Made by a program: the position numbers and the translations under genes. Positions 11,682 through 23,696 of a stretch of 64,000 bases of DNA are shown piece by piece. Where the stretch lies: NCBI GenBank assembly GCA_011033025.1, contig WFMF01000281.1, positions 165,213 to 229,212 on the forward strand, given 5' to 3'. This stretch comes from Beroe forskalii (taxonomy: Eukaryota > Ctenophora > Nuda > Beroida > Beroidae). Numbering within the stretch: the first letter of the stretch is position 1; every line of letters begins with the position of its first letter. Under the pieces are notes generated by a model. That model was not told where the DNA came from. It saw only the letters and a list, made by a program, of their open reading frames with translations, and ran no database searches.

Positions 11682-11714
11682 CTGGAGGGGGGCGTGTGCA
11701 GGAAAGATAACATC

Positions 11715-12695
11715 CTCAGTTAGAGTGGGTTAGAGAGGGGTGGGTTAGAGAGGGGTGGGTTAGAGAGGGGTGGGTTAGAGAGGGTGGGTTAGAGAGGGGT
11801 GGGTTAGAGAGGGGTGGGTTAGAGAGGGGTGGGTTAGAGAGGGGTGGGTTAGATAGGGGTGGGTTAGAGAGGGGTAGATAAGAGAGGGGTGGGTTAGAGA
11901 GGGTGGATAAGAGAGGGTGGATAAGAGAGGGTGGGTTAGAGAGGGATGGGTTAGAGAGTGGTGGGTTAGAAAGGGGTGGGTTAGAGAGGGGTGGGTTAGA
12001 GAGGTGTTGGTTAGAAAGGGAGGGTTAGAGAGGATGGGGTTAGAGAGGGGTGGGTTAGAAAGGGGTGTGTTAGAGAGGGGTGGTTAGAGAGGGGTGGGTT
12101 AGAGAGGGGTGGGTTAGAGAGGGGTGGGTTAGAGAGGGGTGGATAAGAGAGGGATGGGTTAGAAAGGGATGGGTTAGAAAGGGAGGGTTAGAGAGGAGTT
12201 GGTTAGAGAGGGTGGGTTAGAGAGGGGTGGGTTAGAGAGGGATGGGTTAGAAAGGAGTGGGTTTGAAAGGAGTGGGTTTGAAAGGAGTGGGTTAGAAAGG
12301 AGTGGGTTTGAAAGGAGTGGGTTTGAAAGGAGTGGGTTTGAAAGGAGTGGGTTTGAAAGGAGTGGGTTTGAAAGGAGTGGGTTAGAAAGGAGTGGGTTAG
12401 AGAGGGGTAGGTTAGAGAGGGGTGGGTTAGAAAGGGAGGGTAAGAGAGGGGTGGGTTAGAGAGGGATGGGTTAGAAAGGGGTGGGTTAGAAAGGGGTGGG
12501 TTAGAGAGGGGTGGGTTAGAGAGGGTGGGTTAGAGATGAGTGGATTAGAGAGGAATTGGTTAGAGAGGGTGGGTTAGAGAGGGGCAAAGTGGGTTAGAGA
12601 GGGGCGAAGTGGGTAAGAGACGGGCGAAGTGGGTAAGAGATGGGCGGGATGGGTTAGAGGGGTTCCGAGTGGGTTATAGGGTAGTGAGGTGGGGT
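11715..12695. repeat. 15-bp minisatellite (GGGTTAGAGAGGGGT)
   Basis: About 65 diverged units, with a TTTGAAAGGAGTGGG sub-variant at 12255-12375. On the minus strand each unit reads CTCTCTAACCC, a pyrimidine run with a branch-point-like CTAAC. The array lies only 30-35 bases upstream of zinc-finger exon A, where a polypyrimidine/branch region would be expected. Confidence 0.8.
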
Positions 12696-12699
12696 GAGT

Positions 12700-13795
12700 G
12701 GGTTTGATCTGTTGTTTGGGCTTCTATAGGTTTGAGATAGTTTCGAGTGGTTTTATTGAAGTGAAGGTGGGTTGGAGTGAATGCGGCTTGAAATTGTTAG
12801 AAAAAAATTGTAGAAATGGGAATGCTTTGGGCGGGGGACGGACAATTCATCTCAAGACACTTTATCTCGTAATTTTTCAACTCCAAGCAAATGAAAGGTT
12901 TATAGGCTCAGAGTCAGTGTTAAGGTCCGGATTAGGGTCAGGAAAAGGAGATGAAGTGTCCTGAGATCGGATGTCCTGCACCCCTTTGGGCGTTAGGTGG
13001 GGGGATGGAAACTGTAAAATGCTGTTGACTTCAAGGCATTACTACTACATGCAGGTAAAATATTACTGTTGCGGGTAGAAGTAGGGGTGAAGCCTGGTCA
13101 GGGTCTTATTACGTTGCTGGCACATGGCGAACAATCTAACACTAGAATATGTGCTCGTGTATAATCACTAGGGCAAGTCAAGAATTCTGGAATATAACGC
13201 CAGCAATTGACTGTCAGCTTAATTACTCTCTCCAATCCATGAGCATGCGTCGCTAAATAAGCAAACTTTGACATGGAGCAAGGAAGACGCAGATTCAGAG
13301 CAATTATTTGATTCTTATGGCGAATTGTTCCTGAATTATAGCGTACTACGAGAGACTGTAGGGTTGCCAAGTTATCAATCTATCAGGGCATCAAGGTGAC
13401 AATATTACAATCAGGCATAAACCTTATTAAGCGGGTATACAAATCAAATGGTGTGTTAATCTAATAAGTCCAAACACACAACTCTGTGCTTATCTGGAAT
13501 CATGGAGATAAAGCTTAGTGATAATTTCTCATTTAAAGCCACCACTATACATCACTGGATACTTTATTAATGGTTTTAATGTGTTACTAAAGTGTTAAGT
13601 GAGCATGACAACACGGCAGGAATTAGCGATTAATCCTCAAATAACGAAGCAACAGCACTAGATACGAGTTTAGATCAGTGTGCAGGTAAAGCTGATCTGG
13701 GCAAGAAAGCAAGAAACTCGCGCCTCCAAATAGGGGGTGCAGCTGTGCAAATGACGGTAGAGTAGCAAACGCAACGCAATAACTGCTAAGTGACC
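12700..13795. other. No gene recognised
   Basis: Ordinary-composition DNA upstream of the zinc-finger exons. It has no supported exon, RNA gene or tandem repeat. Confidence 0.35.
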
Positions 13796-13799
13796 TACA

Positions 13800-14020
13800 G
13801 GGCGCGCACTGCGCGCCTCAGGGCCCACGTGCCACGAATGGCGGGCTCTGATTGGCTCTCACAACTGCACTATTAGTCACGTGACCTAGCTGCTCGCTGA
13901 TTGGTGGAAACCCTGCCCTTGGAGCACCGCTCTGGGGACAGGTGCAGGAGACTCACTATTGAGGGCTGACAAATGACCGAGAATAATCATCCCTGACACG
14001 TGACCTGACACGTGACCAAA
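13800..14020. promoter_or_regulatory. E-box and CCAAT cluster 3
   Basis: CACGTG at 13826, 13878, 13997 and 14009, and ATTGG motifs at about 13852 and 13900, within a locally GC-rich patch. It is similar in make-up to the two clusters inside the zinc-finger introns. As it lies upstream of exon A on the minus strand it is a candidate promoter-proximal region for that gene. Confidence 0.4.
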
Positions 14021-14649
14021 TGAGTGCCCCTTCTCGCATCCAACTCCAGATAATCGATCTCTAAATACTTATTTAAATTAACGCGAGGTCGATACAAGGT
14101 ACGTTGTGAATGCAGGTAATAAAGGACCGGGAGAACTGCTGACCAAACAACGGATTATTATTGGGATATTAAAACAATTGGGGCACTGCCCCATTATTTT
14201 ATGGCTTGTTGCCAGCAGCTGAAGATTATAGCTGCCCCCGGACATATCACAATAGTATTACTGAATATTGAGCTAATTGCCCGCGGGTCCAGCAAGTTTA
14301 GTGTCAACCTGGAATCATTGGAATAAGAGCTGCATTATTTTGGTACGGTATGGAAATACTCAGGACAAAAACACGAAACCATAGGCTCATAGGGTTTAAA
14401 GAATTAGCCAATAAGTCATGTGGTCATTTTAAAGCAGGCAACCCTTGAAAGCTTGAAAGGAAACCTTAATCCACTGCAGGAATTAAGAATGTCTTACTCA
14501 ATTGTGCGCAAGTGTTAAATCAATAGAGAAACATGGAAGAAGAAAGCGGATGAAACTGGCGAGGTGAGGCGCTGCTTTTTAACTTTTCAAGTTCCTCCCA
14601 GTCTGATGAGCATCTCATCAGAAGGTCAGCATGTGATCGGCACCCCTCA

Positions 14650-14760
14650 TGAGTACCACTCAGACTGCCTGGTGACGTTGTCAAGTGCTTCCATGACAAC
14701 GTTATCACAAGTTACCATGGCAACGTGTTATGTTACCCTAGCAACGTCATTACGGGGAGC
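14650..14760. promoter_or_regulatory. Tandem RFX X-box motifs
   Basis: GTTACCATGGCAAC (14711-14724) and GTTACCCTAGCAAC (14732-14745) both fit the X-box consensus GTNRCC-N(0-3)-RGYAAC and lie 21 bases apart. Half sites CGTTGTC and GACAACG precede them (14677-14702). X-boxes bind RFX factors, often at ciliary genes. Which gene they would serve here is not clear. The rest of 14021-15240 shows no gene. Confidence 0.45.
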
Positions 14761-15279
14761 CACTCTGCCCATCAGAAGGAGGAATGCAGAGGATGGGATG
14801 CTTGCTGGAGAGTCAAGTATCTTAACTCATTAGTAATGAATGAGGAGTCAAGTATCTGTACTCAATTAGCTCACATAAGTTAAAGTATCATCACGGCATG
14901 TCGGCACGAGGTAAAAGAGTGAAAATAAGGAACTTGCTGCATCTACCATGCTAATTCAGTGACGAGCAGTTGGATTAGACTTCAATATGCTTGCAGCTGT
15001 GTCGGCAATTGTATCAACCGATCAGTTAACTGTAATTGACTTTGTTCAAATTTACAATCAATACTCAAGTACCTAAGAGTAATCAATTTTACATCAGACT
15101 CATTAACCACAACCATGCCTCTTCCAGCCCCTTCTCTACCAATGACGGCAGCTGCCTCCCCCTCACCTTCAAAGAACCCCTCACTCCTTCCCAAAAGAAT
15201 CCTGCGCCTCCCATTCCAATCTCTATGAAAAGTCCATTCCATCCCTTCCATTCCAACTAAATCCCAAACTCCCTTTCAA

Positions 15280-17222
15280 TCCCTGCTCAATTCCAATCTT
15301 TGCTCCATTCCAATCTTTGCTCCATTCCAATCCCTGCTCCATTCCAATCCCAGCTCCATTCCAATCCCTGCTCCATTCCAATCCCTGCTCCATTCCAATC
15401 CCTGCTCCATTCCAATCCCTGCTCCATTCCAATCCCTGCTCCATTCCAATCCCAGCTCCATTCCAATCCCTGCTCCATTCCAATCCCTGCTCCATTCCAA
15501 TCCCTGCTCCATTCCAATCCCTGCTCCATTCCAATCCATTCCAATCCCCATTCCAATCCCTGCTCCATTCCAATCCCTGCTCCATTCCAATCCTGCTCCA
15601 TTCCAATCCCTGCTCCATTCCAATCCCTGCTCCATTCCAATCCCTGCTCCATTCCAATCCCTGCTCCTCCAATCCCTGCTCCATTCCAATCCCTGCTCCA
15701 TTCCATCCCAATCCCTGCTCCATTCCAATCCCTGCTCCATTCCAATCCCTGCTCCATTCCAATCCCTGCTCCATTCCAATCCCTGCTCCATTCCAATCCC
15801 TGCTCCATTCCAATCCCTGCTCCATTCCAATCCCTGCTCCATTCCAATCCCTGCTCCATTCCAATCCCTGCTCCATTCCAATCCCTGCTCCATTCCAATC
15901 CCTGCTCCATTCCAATCCCTGCTCCATTCCAATCCCAGCTCCATTCCAATCCCTGTTCCATTCCAATCCCAGCTCCATTCCAATCCCTGCTCCATTCCAA
16001 TCCCTGCTCCATTCCAATCCTAGCTCCATTCCAATCCCTGCTCCATTCCAATCCCTGCTCCATTCCAATCCCTGCTCCATTCCAATCCCTGCTCCATTCT
16101 AATCCCTGCTCCATTCCAATCCCTGCTCCATCCCAATCCCTGCTCCATTCCAATCCCTGCTCCATCCCGATCCCAGCTCCATTCCAATCTCTGCTCCATT
16201 CTAATCCCTGCTCCATTCCAATCCCTGTTCCATTCCAATCCCTGCTCCATTCCAATCCCTGCTCCATTCCAATCCCAGCTCCATTCCAATCCCTGCTCCA
16301 TTCCAATCCCTGCTCCATTCCAATCCCTGCTCCATTCCAATCCTAGCTCCATTCCAATCCCTGCTCCATTCCAATCCCTGCTCCATTTCAATCCCTGCTC
16401 CATTCCAATCCCTAGCTCCATTCAATCCCATCCCTGCTCCCATTCCAATCCTGCTCCATTCCAATCCCTGCTCCATTCCAATCCCACTCCATTCCAATCC
16501 CTGCTCCATTCCAATCCCCTGCTCCATTCCAATCCCTGCTCCATTCCAATCCCATTCCAAATCCCTGCTCCATTCCAATCCAATCCCTGCTCCATTCCAA
16601 TCCCCTGCTCCATCCCAATCCCTGCTCCATTCCAATCCATTCCAATCCCTGCTCCATTCCAATCCCCTGCTCCATTCCAATCCCTGCTCCATTCCAATCC
16701 CAGCTCCACATTCCAATCCCTGCTCCATTCCAATCCCAGCCCATTCCAATCCCTGCTCCATTCCAATCCCTGCATTCCAATCCCTGCTCCATTCCAATCC
16801 CTGCTCCATTCCATTCCAATCCCTGCTCCATTCCAATCCCTGCTCCATTCCAATCCCTGCTCCATTCCAATCCCTGCTCCATTCCAATCCCTGCTCCATT
16901 CCAATCCCAATCCCAGCTCCATTCCAATCCCTGCTCCATTCCAATCCCTGCTCCATTCCAATCCCTGCTCCATTCCAATCCCTGCTCCATTCCAATCCCT
17001 GCTCCATTCCAATCCCTGCTCCATTCCAATCCCTGCTCCATTCCAATCCCTGCTCCATTCCAATCCCTGCTCCATTCCAATCCCTGCTCCATTCCAATCC
17101 CTGCTCCATTCCAATCCCTGCTCCATTCCAATCCCTGCTCCATTCCAATCCCTGCTCCATTCCAATCCCTGCTCCATTCCAATCCCTGCTCCATTCCAAT
17201 CCCTGCTCCATTCCAATACCTG
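15280..17222. repeat. 17-bp minisatellite (CCATTCCAATCCCTGCT)
   Basis: About 113 units, nearly perfect at both ends. The stretch 16420-16830 is much more disordered, with many one- to few-base losses and gains. Long open frames in all six frames (for example MEQGLEWSRDW) are repeat translations. At the plus-strand end the last unit becomes CCAATACCTGCAG, which looks like a pyrimidine-rich acceptor before CACACACAGATTCTG, so this array may also be seeded from a splice site. Confidence 0.85.
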
Positions 17223-17942
17223 CAGCACACACAGATTCTGAAGTTTGCGATTCATGAGTAAATGTAATTGTCGGCTGGACAGTTGGTTGATTCTACATTC
17301 TTATAACTTGGGAACTCTCCCGACCTTTCAAAATTCCAAAGAACGCTTTGATAGACAAATTGCTAAATATGGAAACATTGTTTTCAACACTCACCAATGC
17401 CGAAATAGTATTGATTTAGGCAAGGTAACTTCTGAAGCTGCACTGAAGTATTTGACATGTGATTGTTCAGTCTGAATCTTTACAAAGTCACAAACCCTAC
17501 CTTTTGAGGCGTGTGCATGCTTTGGATTTGCAGAAACACGACCAATTGCTACCTGTATTTGAGGCATGGTACCAGGTTCCAAATACCTTCCTGACAATTC
17601 AAATAAATTACATCCATCACACATCATGATATCAGAAGACCTATTAAACCTAATGAGATGTATGTTCTAGGATTTCTCTAACTCCAGGCCGTTGACTTGC
17701 CTCCTCCTTTTAATGAATGTCAGTAACAAGAACTCGCTAATCTAGACACACCACCCACACCAGCTGACAGATGACAGTATGAGCTATATTTAAACCCATG
17801 AGCTACTTGACAACATTCCCAGCTGTGATTTAACGTCTTTCAACTGAGCACTTGTTACCATATCCCACAACTAACGAGACATATCCGCAAAGAGCAACAT
17901 AAGTAGCAAATTACAAAGCAAGCGGCAATTAGAATAATTACC

Positions 17943-18080
17943 AGGGTTTGAGCAGCAGTTTGAGGAGCTAGTTGCCCAGTTTGAGCAGCACTCGGAGGGG
18001 GACCGGGAGCACGCGTCCTGACACCCTCAGGGCCCTTCTCCGACCCTCCAGCAGGCGGGACCAGCACTGTAGCTGCCGAC
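17943..18080. other. GC-rich candidate exon or promoter, strand unresolved
   Basis: Plus strand: after ATTACCAG the frame reads FEQQFEELVAQFEQHSEG and stops at about 18030. Minus strand: a Pro/Ala/Gln frame (APGPPPSAAQTGQLAPQTAA) ends at a possible donor CTG|GTAATT, with inverted CCAAT boxes just upstream (18080-18120). Either could be real; the minus reading would suit an upstream exon of the zinc-finger gene. The rest of 17223-19038 shows nothing else apart from the palindrome at 18285. Confidence 0.25.
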
Positions 18081-18284
18081 CAATCAGAGAGCTCTCAGCC
18101 ACCCTCCTGCGCCAATCAGCAACGGGTATTTCAATATTTGAATATGGAGCGTGTGTGTCAATTATACTAATTGGGCGGAGGGATGAGTTAATTAAGAGCG
18201 CGTGCCGGACACAGCATTGTTATGCTGGACACACAAACACACACACATGGGTAATGGGTATATGAATTTATGAAGACCTGGCAA

Positions 18285-18425
18285 TCAGCGCCAATCCACC
18301 GCCGATCAGCGCTGATTGGCGATTGATCAGCGCCAACGACCACCGATGAGATTTTTCCGTTGCTGATCAATCGCCGATCAGCGATGACCGGCGGTGGATC
18401 GACGCTTATCAGCGCTTATTGGCGC
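18285..18425. repeat. Palindrome-rich GCCGATCAGCGC element, copy 1
   Basis: Repeated GATCAGCGC and its complement on both strands. The outer parts are inverted (GCGCCAATCCACCGCCGATC near 18289 against its approximate complement near 18390-18410). A second copy of the same family lies at 21610-21785. Confidence 0.5.
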
Positions 18426-19038
18426 CTACTGCAAAGTGCTGATACTCTTTTATGCCAGATTTCACATACCCATGTTTTTGACTAATTGACAGCAGCTATT
18501 CTCACTTGACACACGCCTTTCCGCTAAGTCAAATATTCATTATTTCATTATTTATGCAATTACTAAGTCATGCTTGAAAACACCCTCTCAGCTACTAGAT
18601 CACTTCCTCTTACCTCACGTCTTGACACGCCTTGTCACATGGTCCCGTCTTCCCGCATCCTGTGCCTAGTGTAATTGTATTGAGTCAATGTCGTCTGCAC
18701 GATACGGCACTTTTTAAGTTTTTAGAAATATCTTTTAATATTTTGCAATTTTAGATTTATGTACTAACTTTGTAATTAAGTTTCAAAGCCCTTAGTGGTG
18801 CCCCTCCGGGGTTTTCAATCAATCAATCATTCAATCAGGGCATTTCAATCAATCCTGAGACAAGACCACGAACCTCTGTTCAGTTTTTGCAGCTGTCTTT
18901 CGACGTGGTCCATTCCTGTGGAGTTTCGAAAATTGACGTTTTAGCATAAGCGATGGTTTTGTCCGTTAAGCAACAATTCTTATTACTATTTAAACTACTA
19001 TTATTAAACCCATTTTGTCGCCCTCTGATTAATTCACG

Positions 19039-19131
19039 ATGTCGATTCAAAGACACTTGAGACACTTGCCTAATCAGACCATTTTGGTCGAAAACCTCGC
19101 CCTTCGGCGTGAGGGCAGGATAGATCCCTCG
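19039..19131 (+). CDS. Candidate first coding exon, possibly of the coiled-coil gene
   Basis: ATG at 19039 opens 31 codons (MSIQRHLRHLPNQTILVENL, then ALRREGRIDPS) that end exactly at the consensus donor TCG|GTAAGTATCC, phase 0. A 13-bp array made of that donor follows at once. The next phase-compatible exon I can offer is 27277-27390, also phase 0. A minus-strand open frame of similar length covers the same bases, but it has no matching splice signals and runs into the repeat. The assignment to the coiled-coil gene is inference. Confidence 0.35.
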
Positions 19132-20729
19132 GTAAGTATCCTCGGTAAGTATCCTCGGTAAATATCCTCGGTTAGTATCCTCGGTAAGTATCCTCGGTAA
19201 GTATCCTCGGTAAGTATCCTCGGTAAGTGTCCTCGGTAAGTATCCTCTGTAAGTATCCTCGGTAAGTATCCTCGGTAAGTATCCTTGGTAAGTATCCACA
19301 GTAAGTATCCTCGGTAAGTGTCCTCAGTAAGTATCCTCGGTAAGTGTCCTCGGTAAGTATCCTCTGTAAGTATCCTCGGTAAGTATCCTCGGTAAGTATC
19401 CCGGGTAAGTATCCTTGGTAAGTATGCTGGGTAAGTATGTTCAGTAAGTATCCTCGGTAAGTATCCTTGGTAAGTATCCTCGATGAGTATCCTCGGTTAG
19501 TATCCTCGGTAAGTATCCTCGATGAGTATCCTCGGTTAGTATCCTCGGTAAGTATCCTTGGTAAGTATCCTCAGTAAGTATCCTCTGTAAGTATCCTCGG
19601 TAAGTATCCTCGGTTAGTATCCTCGGTAAGTATCCTCGGTTAGTATCCTCGGTTAGTATCCTCGGTAAGTATCCTTGGTAAGTATGCTGGGTAAGTATCC
19701 TAGGTAAGTATCCTCAATAAGTATCCTCGGTAAGTATCCTTGGTAAGTATCCTCAGTAAGTATCCTCGGTAAGTATCCTCGGTAAGTATCCTCGGTAAGT
19801 ATCCTCGGTTAGTATCCTCGGTAAGTATCCTTGGTAAGTATCCTTGGTAAGTATCCTAGGTAAGTATCCTCGGTAAGTATCCTCAGTAAGTATCCTCGGT
19901 AAGTATCCTCGGTAAATATCCTCGGTAAGTACCCTTGGTAAGTATCCTCGGTAAGTAACATCGGTAAGTATCCTTGGTAAGTATCCTCAGTAAGTATCCT
20001 CGGTAAGTATCCTCAGTAAGTATCCTCGGTAAGTATCCTCAGTAAGTATCCTAGGTAAGTATCCTCAGTAAGTATCCTCGGTAAGTTTCCTCGGTAAGTA
20101 TCCTCAGTAAGTATCCTCGGTAAGTATCCTCGGTAAGTATCCTCGGTAAGTATCCTCAGTAAGTATCCTCGGTAAGAATCCTCGGTTAGTATCCTAGGTA
20201 AGTATCCTTGGTAAGTATCCTCGGTAAGTATCCCCGATAAGTATCCTCGGTAAGTATCCTCAGTAAGTATCCTCGGTCAGTATCCTTGGTAAGTATCCTC
20301 AGTTAGTATCCTCGGTAGGTATCCTCGGTAAGTATCCTCGGTAAGTATCTCAGTAAGTACCCTCGGTAAGTATCCTCGGTAAGTATCCTCGGTAAGTATC
20401 CTCGGTAAGTATCCTCCGTTAGTATCCTCGGTTAGTATCCTCGGTAATTATTCTCAGTTAGTATCCTCGGTTAGTATCCTCGGTCAGTATTCTCTGTAAG
20501 TATCCTCGGTAGGTATCCTCGGTAAGTATCCTCGGTAAGTATCCTCGGTAAGTATCCTCAGTAAGTATCCTCGGTAAGTATCCTCGGTTAGTATCCTTGG
20601 TAAGTATCCTCGGTAAGTATCCTCGGTAAGTATCCTCGGTAAGTATCCTCGGTAAGTATCCTCGGTAAGTATCCTCAGTAAGTATCCTCGGTAAGTATCC
20701 TCGGTAAGTATCCTCGGTAAGTATCCTCA
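19132..20729. repeat. 13-bp minisatellite (GTAAGTATCCTCG)
   Basis: About 120 units. Each contains TCGGTAAGTAT, a strong 5' splice site, and the array begins exactly at the donor of the candidate exon 19039-19131, whose last bases (CCCTCG) are part of the unit. Common variants are GGTTAGT, CAGTAAGT and TTGGTAAGT. As 13 is not a multiple of three, use of internal donors would shift frame. Confidence 0.9.
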
Positions 20730-23030
20730 ACTTGCAATTCCACTTATGCTGTCATTATAATCACAACAGGAATTGTGCCTGCCGGCACTATTCTTGTTTA
20801 TTCGTTATTGCCGTATGCAGGCACTTAATTTCCATTGTTTCTAAACTTTGTGCACATTTCATCCCAACGCTTCAAAATATCACACGTTTGCATGGTCTGA
20901 AAGTCTGGTCTACGTAAGAATGTATTCGTCTCAGAATGTCAAATTCTTTGGAAGCGATTCGCATGAAGTATAAAGCTGCGACCTACACCACCACACATTC
21001 CTAAAAGAGCATAACTGCAGGGTCTCCTTCTCCGCGTTTTGAATTCCTCGCATTTCTGTGATCACTCTGTAGGTGGACCATAATAAGCTCGACTATTTGA
21101 CTACCCAAACAGCTGCTAGATGTTCAGACTGCGCAGGTGTATTGACACTTTAGGAGTTATTTCATCGCCTTCCAGCGCAAACAACAAAATCCAACCCTTA
21201 TTTTTACAGAGCGTATTATCATTAGTTATACTCCGTGTTCAGCTTTGTCGCTGAAGCTAAACACACATACACACACAGGAATTGTGTTTTGTGCTCTTTG
21301 ATCTCACATTTTTCTTATCCCGTACCCATCTTACTCATCCTCGCTGTTGTGAAATAATTCCCTTTGATTATTTATACTTAGAGATGTTCGAATTAAGTTC
21401 AACATCGTATTTACTCATGGAATAATTCTGAACTTCCAACTCAGTATCAAATTCAAACCAACATTTCCAAGGTGGAGCCTCCGAGGGTCCAAAGCCAACA
21501 TTTGAACCAATGGAGATAAAGTTGGACCTTAAAAATCGAATTTTCTCGACGAACTGATCATTTTATTTGTCATTTTGTTAAAATCGGATGAAAAATGGGC
21601 ATAAAGACATCTTGCCATCGGCGCCGACCCACCACCGATAAGCGCTGAATCTATAATCACGGCGCTGATCGGCAGTCGTCGGCGCTGATCAGCGCCGATC
21701 AGCGCTGATCGGCGGGGATCGGTGCTGATCAGCGCCGATCAGTGCTTATCGGTGGTGGTCGTCGCTGACCAGCGCCGATTGAAAATGCAAGGTGTTGATA
21801 TGCCTGAAAAAGGTCAAAAAATTGCGAATCACGCGCGCACCAAAGTGGCAGATGAGTTATTTTGAATTTTACTCTACATTCTTTCTTATTGGATACGGGG
21901 TTTGAATTTGAACGTCCTTGAGGTCTGACAGCTTTGTTCAACTGTGAAAATAGCGGGTCAGGTGAATCCTTCCCAGAAATGTTTGGCATGAAAAGCATTT
22001 CAATGAAGTCTGCCAAAAATTTAAAAATAAAAGTTATTCGGTTTAAAACAGAAATTCACTGGATGATAGCCTAACCTTACTTAATTTTTAAACTCGCAAT
22101 GTTTTTGTGACATTTTGCATTTCGATTAGTAACTTTCATTCAAAGTATCGTTAGTAAATTGAACGCAAGTCTGAACTATTTCATTCACTATAACCTTTTA
22201 AAGTTTTTAAAACTCCAGTTTCAAATAACATTCCTGGAAGCTGTTGTCATCCTTGAAAACTAACAGGGCAGCAGTTTCGTTAGAATGTTACAGGTAAGGA
22301 TTCCCATACCGGCGTCCTGTTAATCACTGGCTAGACTTGGGTTACTGGTTCATTGATACTTAGAAAGCTTATTAATTCCTGCTGTCATTAAAATATCGGA
22401 TATGCCTTTTCCCGTCATGATTTTTAATTTGTGAGCTGCCTTTTTAGCTATATAAGTCCTTCATGCTTGAGAAGCAGTGTTTCAGGTAATGAGAATTGTA
22501 TGGTTTACGTAATGTGCTCGTGATTATTTCCACCTATTTCAGTTAGTGTATTTCCTTTTCGTTGATGGCAATAACCCTGCAGCACTCCCACCTGTGATTT
22601 ATTAGCCGGAATATGTGATAGACTTCAAACCGCTCAATTTCAATCTAAGTCTGAAGGCTAGTTCGTATTGACGTGGGAGTTTTGCGATGAGTGTGTGATG
22701 TAACTCCAACATAAAATGTAGTACGTCTCTAATTTCGATTACAGTCAAGCATTTTTTGCATTTCGAGCATAAAAATAAAAATACAGTGTCTAAAAGTCTA
22801 AAACTAAAGTATGCCAAAAGCTATGCAACTGTTCTTCATTTGAATGCGTGAGATCCTATAATTCTCTCACAGAAAACTTCTTTTTTGTAAATTATCATTA
22901 ACGACTATTTTCATAGTTGCTATTGCTTAGGAAGCGCTTGTTAATCTACCTTCTGCCTACGCTGTCATCGAATTCACCCAATTAGCGTAATGTGATGGCA
23001 ATGTTTCTCAAGGCTACAGGGGAACGTTGA
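20730..23030. other. Gene-free stretch, except for one palindromic repeat
   Basis: AT-rich sequence without supported exons, RNA genes or tandem arrays, apart from the palindromic element at 21610-21785. If the plus-strand gene model is right this is part of a large intron. Confidence 0.35.
21610..21785. repeat. Palindrome-rich GCCGATCAGCGC element, copy 2
   Basis: GGCGCTGATC and GATCAGCGCC alternate, so the segment is largely self-complementary (for example CTGATCAGCGCCGATCAG near 21690). It is the same family as 18285-18425, and both copies begin with a GCGCC.ACCCACC-like edge. Confidence 0.5.
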
Positions 23031-23039
23031 TACTAAAAG

Positions 23040-23315
23040 GTCCGAACGACCTGAAACCACCCAACCCACCCAAAACCATCCGACCCACCCGAAACCACCC
23101 AACCCACCCGAAACCACCCCGAAACAATCCAATAGGACTCCAAAATTCGTTGTCAGACGTTGTCTGACCCCCTTCAGCGGACAGCGTCTTACAAAAAATT
23201 CACATTTCGCCTTAGGTCGTAGAATACAACCCTACCCTCGCTCACGTGGCGCAACGTTCCACTTTAATTGGACGTCAGAATGTCAGATGAAAGGGTGGTT
23301 TCGGGTGGTTCCACA
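23040..23315. repeat. CCACCC repeat with inverted counterpart
   Basis: Several CGAAACCACCCAACCCAC units at 23050-23130 face GGGTGGTTTCGGGTGGTT at 23292-23310. The pair encloses a GTTGTCTGACCC motif like that of the mini-foldbacks at 1239 and 63378. It is probably a small inverted-repeat element. Confidence 0.4.
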
Positions 23316-23696
23316 TTCATTCCTCTCCGAAATTTAAATTTTGATACTCTTTCGATTTTGTGTTAACTGTAACTAAGCTGTGTTTTCATGGAAAACGTAG
23401 GTTAAGTAAACAATAATGTAGGTAAACTAAACAGAGGTAAAATTTAATTTCAATACGTTGAAAACAAAACGTCGCCACGTTTTACTTAAAATGTTAAAAC
23501 TCCGTTTGTTAATTTTGTGCGATTGACACAATGTCAGAAATAGAAAACACCAAACATGAGTGAAATATATCAGAATGTAATGTGAGGTACATTTACAACG
23601 TACCCCGTCATCTCGAATGTGTGAGAATGCACATCGCCCATTGGAGGATTACTTTGCGAACAGCCAATCAGAAGCAAGTATCAAGGCGCGCACGGC

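Noticed and set aside
15223-17255. Frames up to 348 codons (MEQGLEWSRDW, LLHSNPCSIPI types)
   Set aside because: All six frames are open through the 17-bp array (51-base frame cycle); repeat artefact.
18880-19299. 139-codon minus-strand frame overlapping the candidate ATG exon
   Set aside because: Half of it is the 13-bp repeat and the rest lacks a domain; the plus-strand reading has an ATG and a perfect donor. Not fully excluded.
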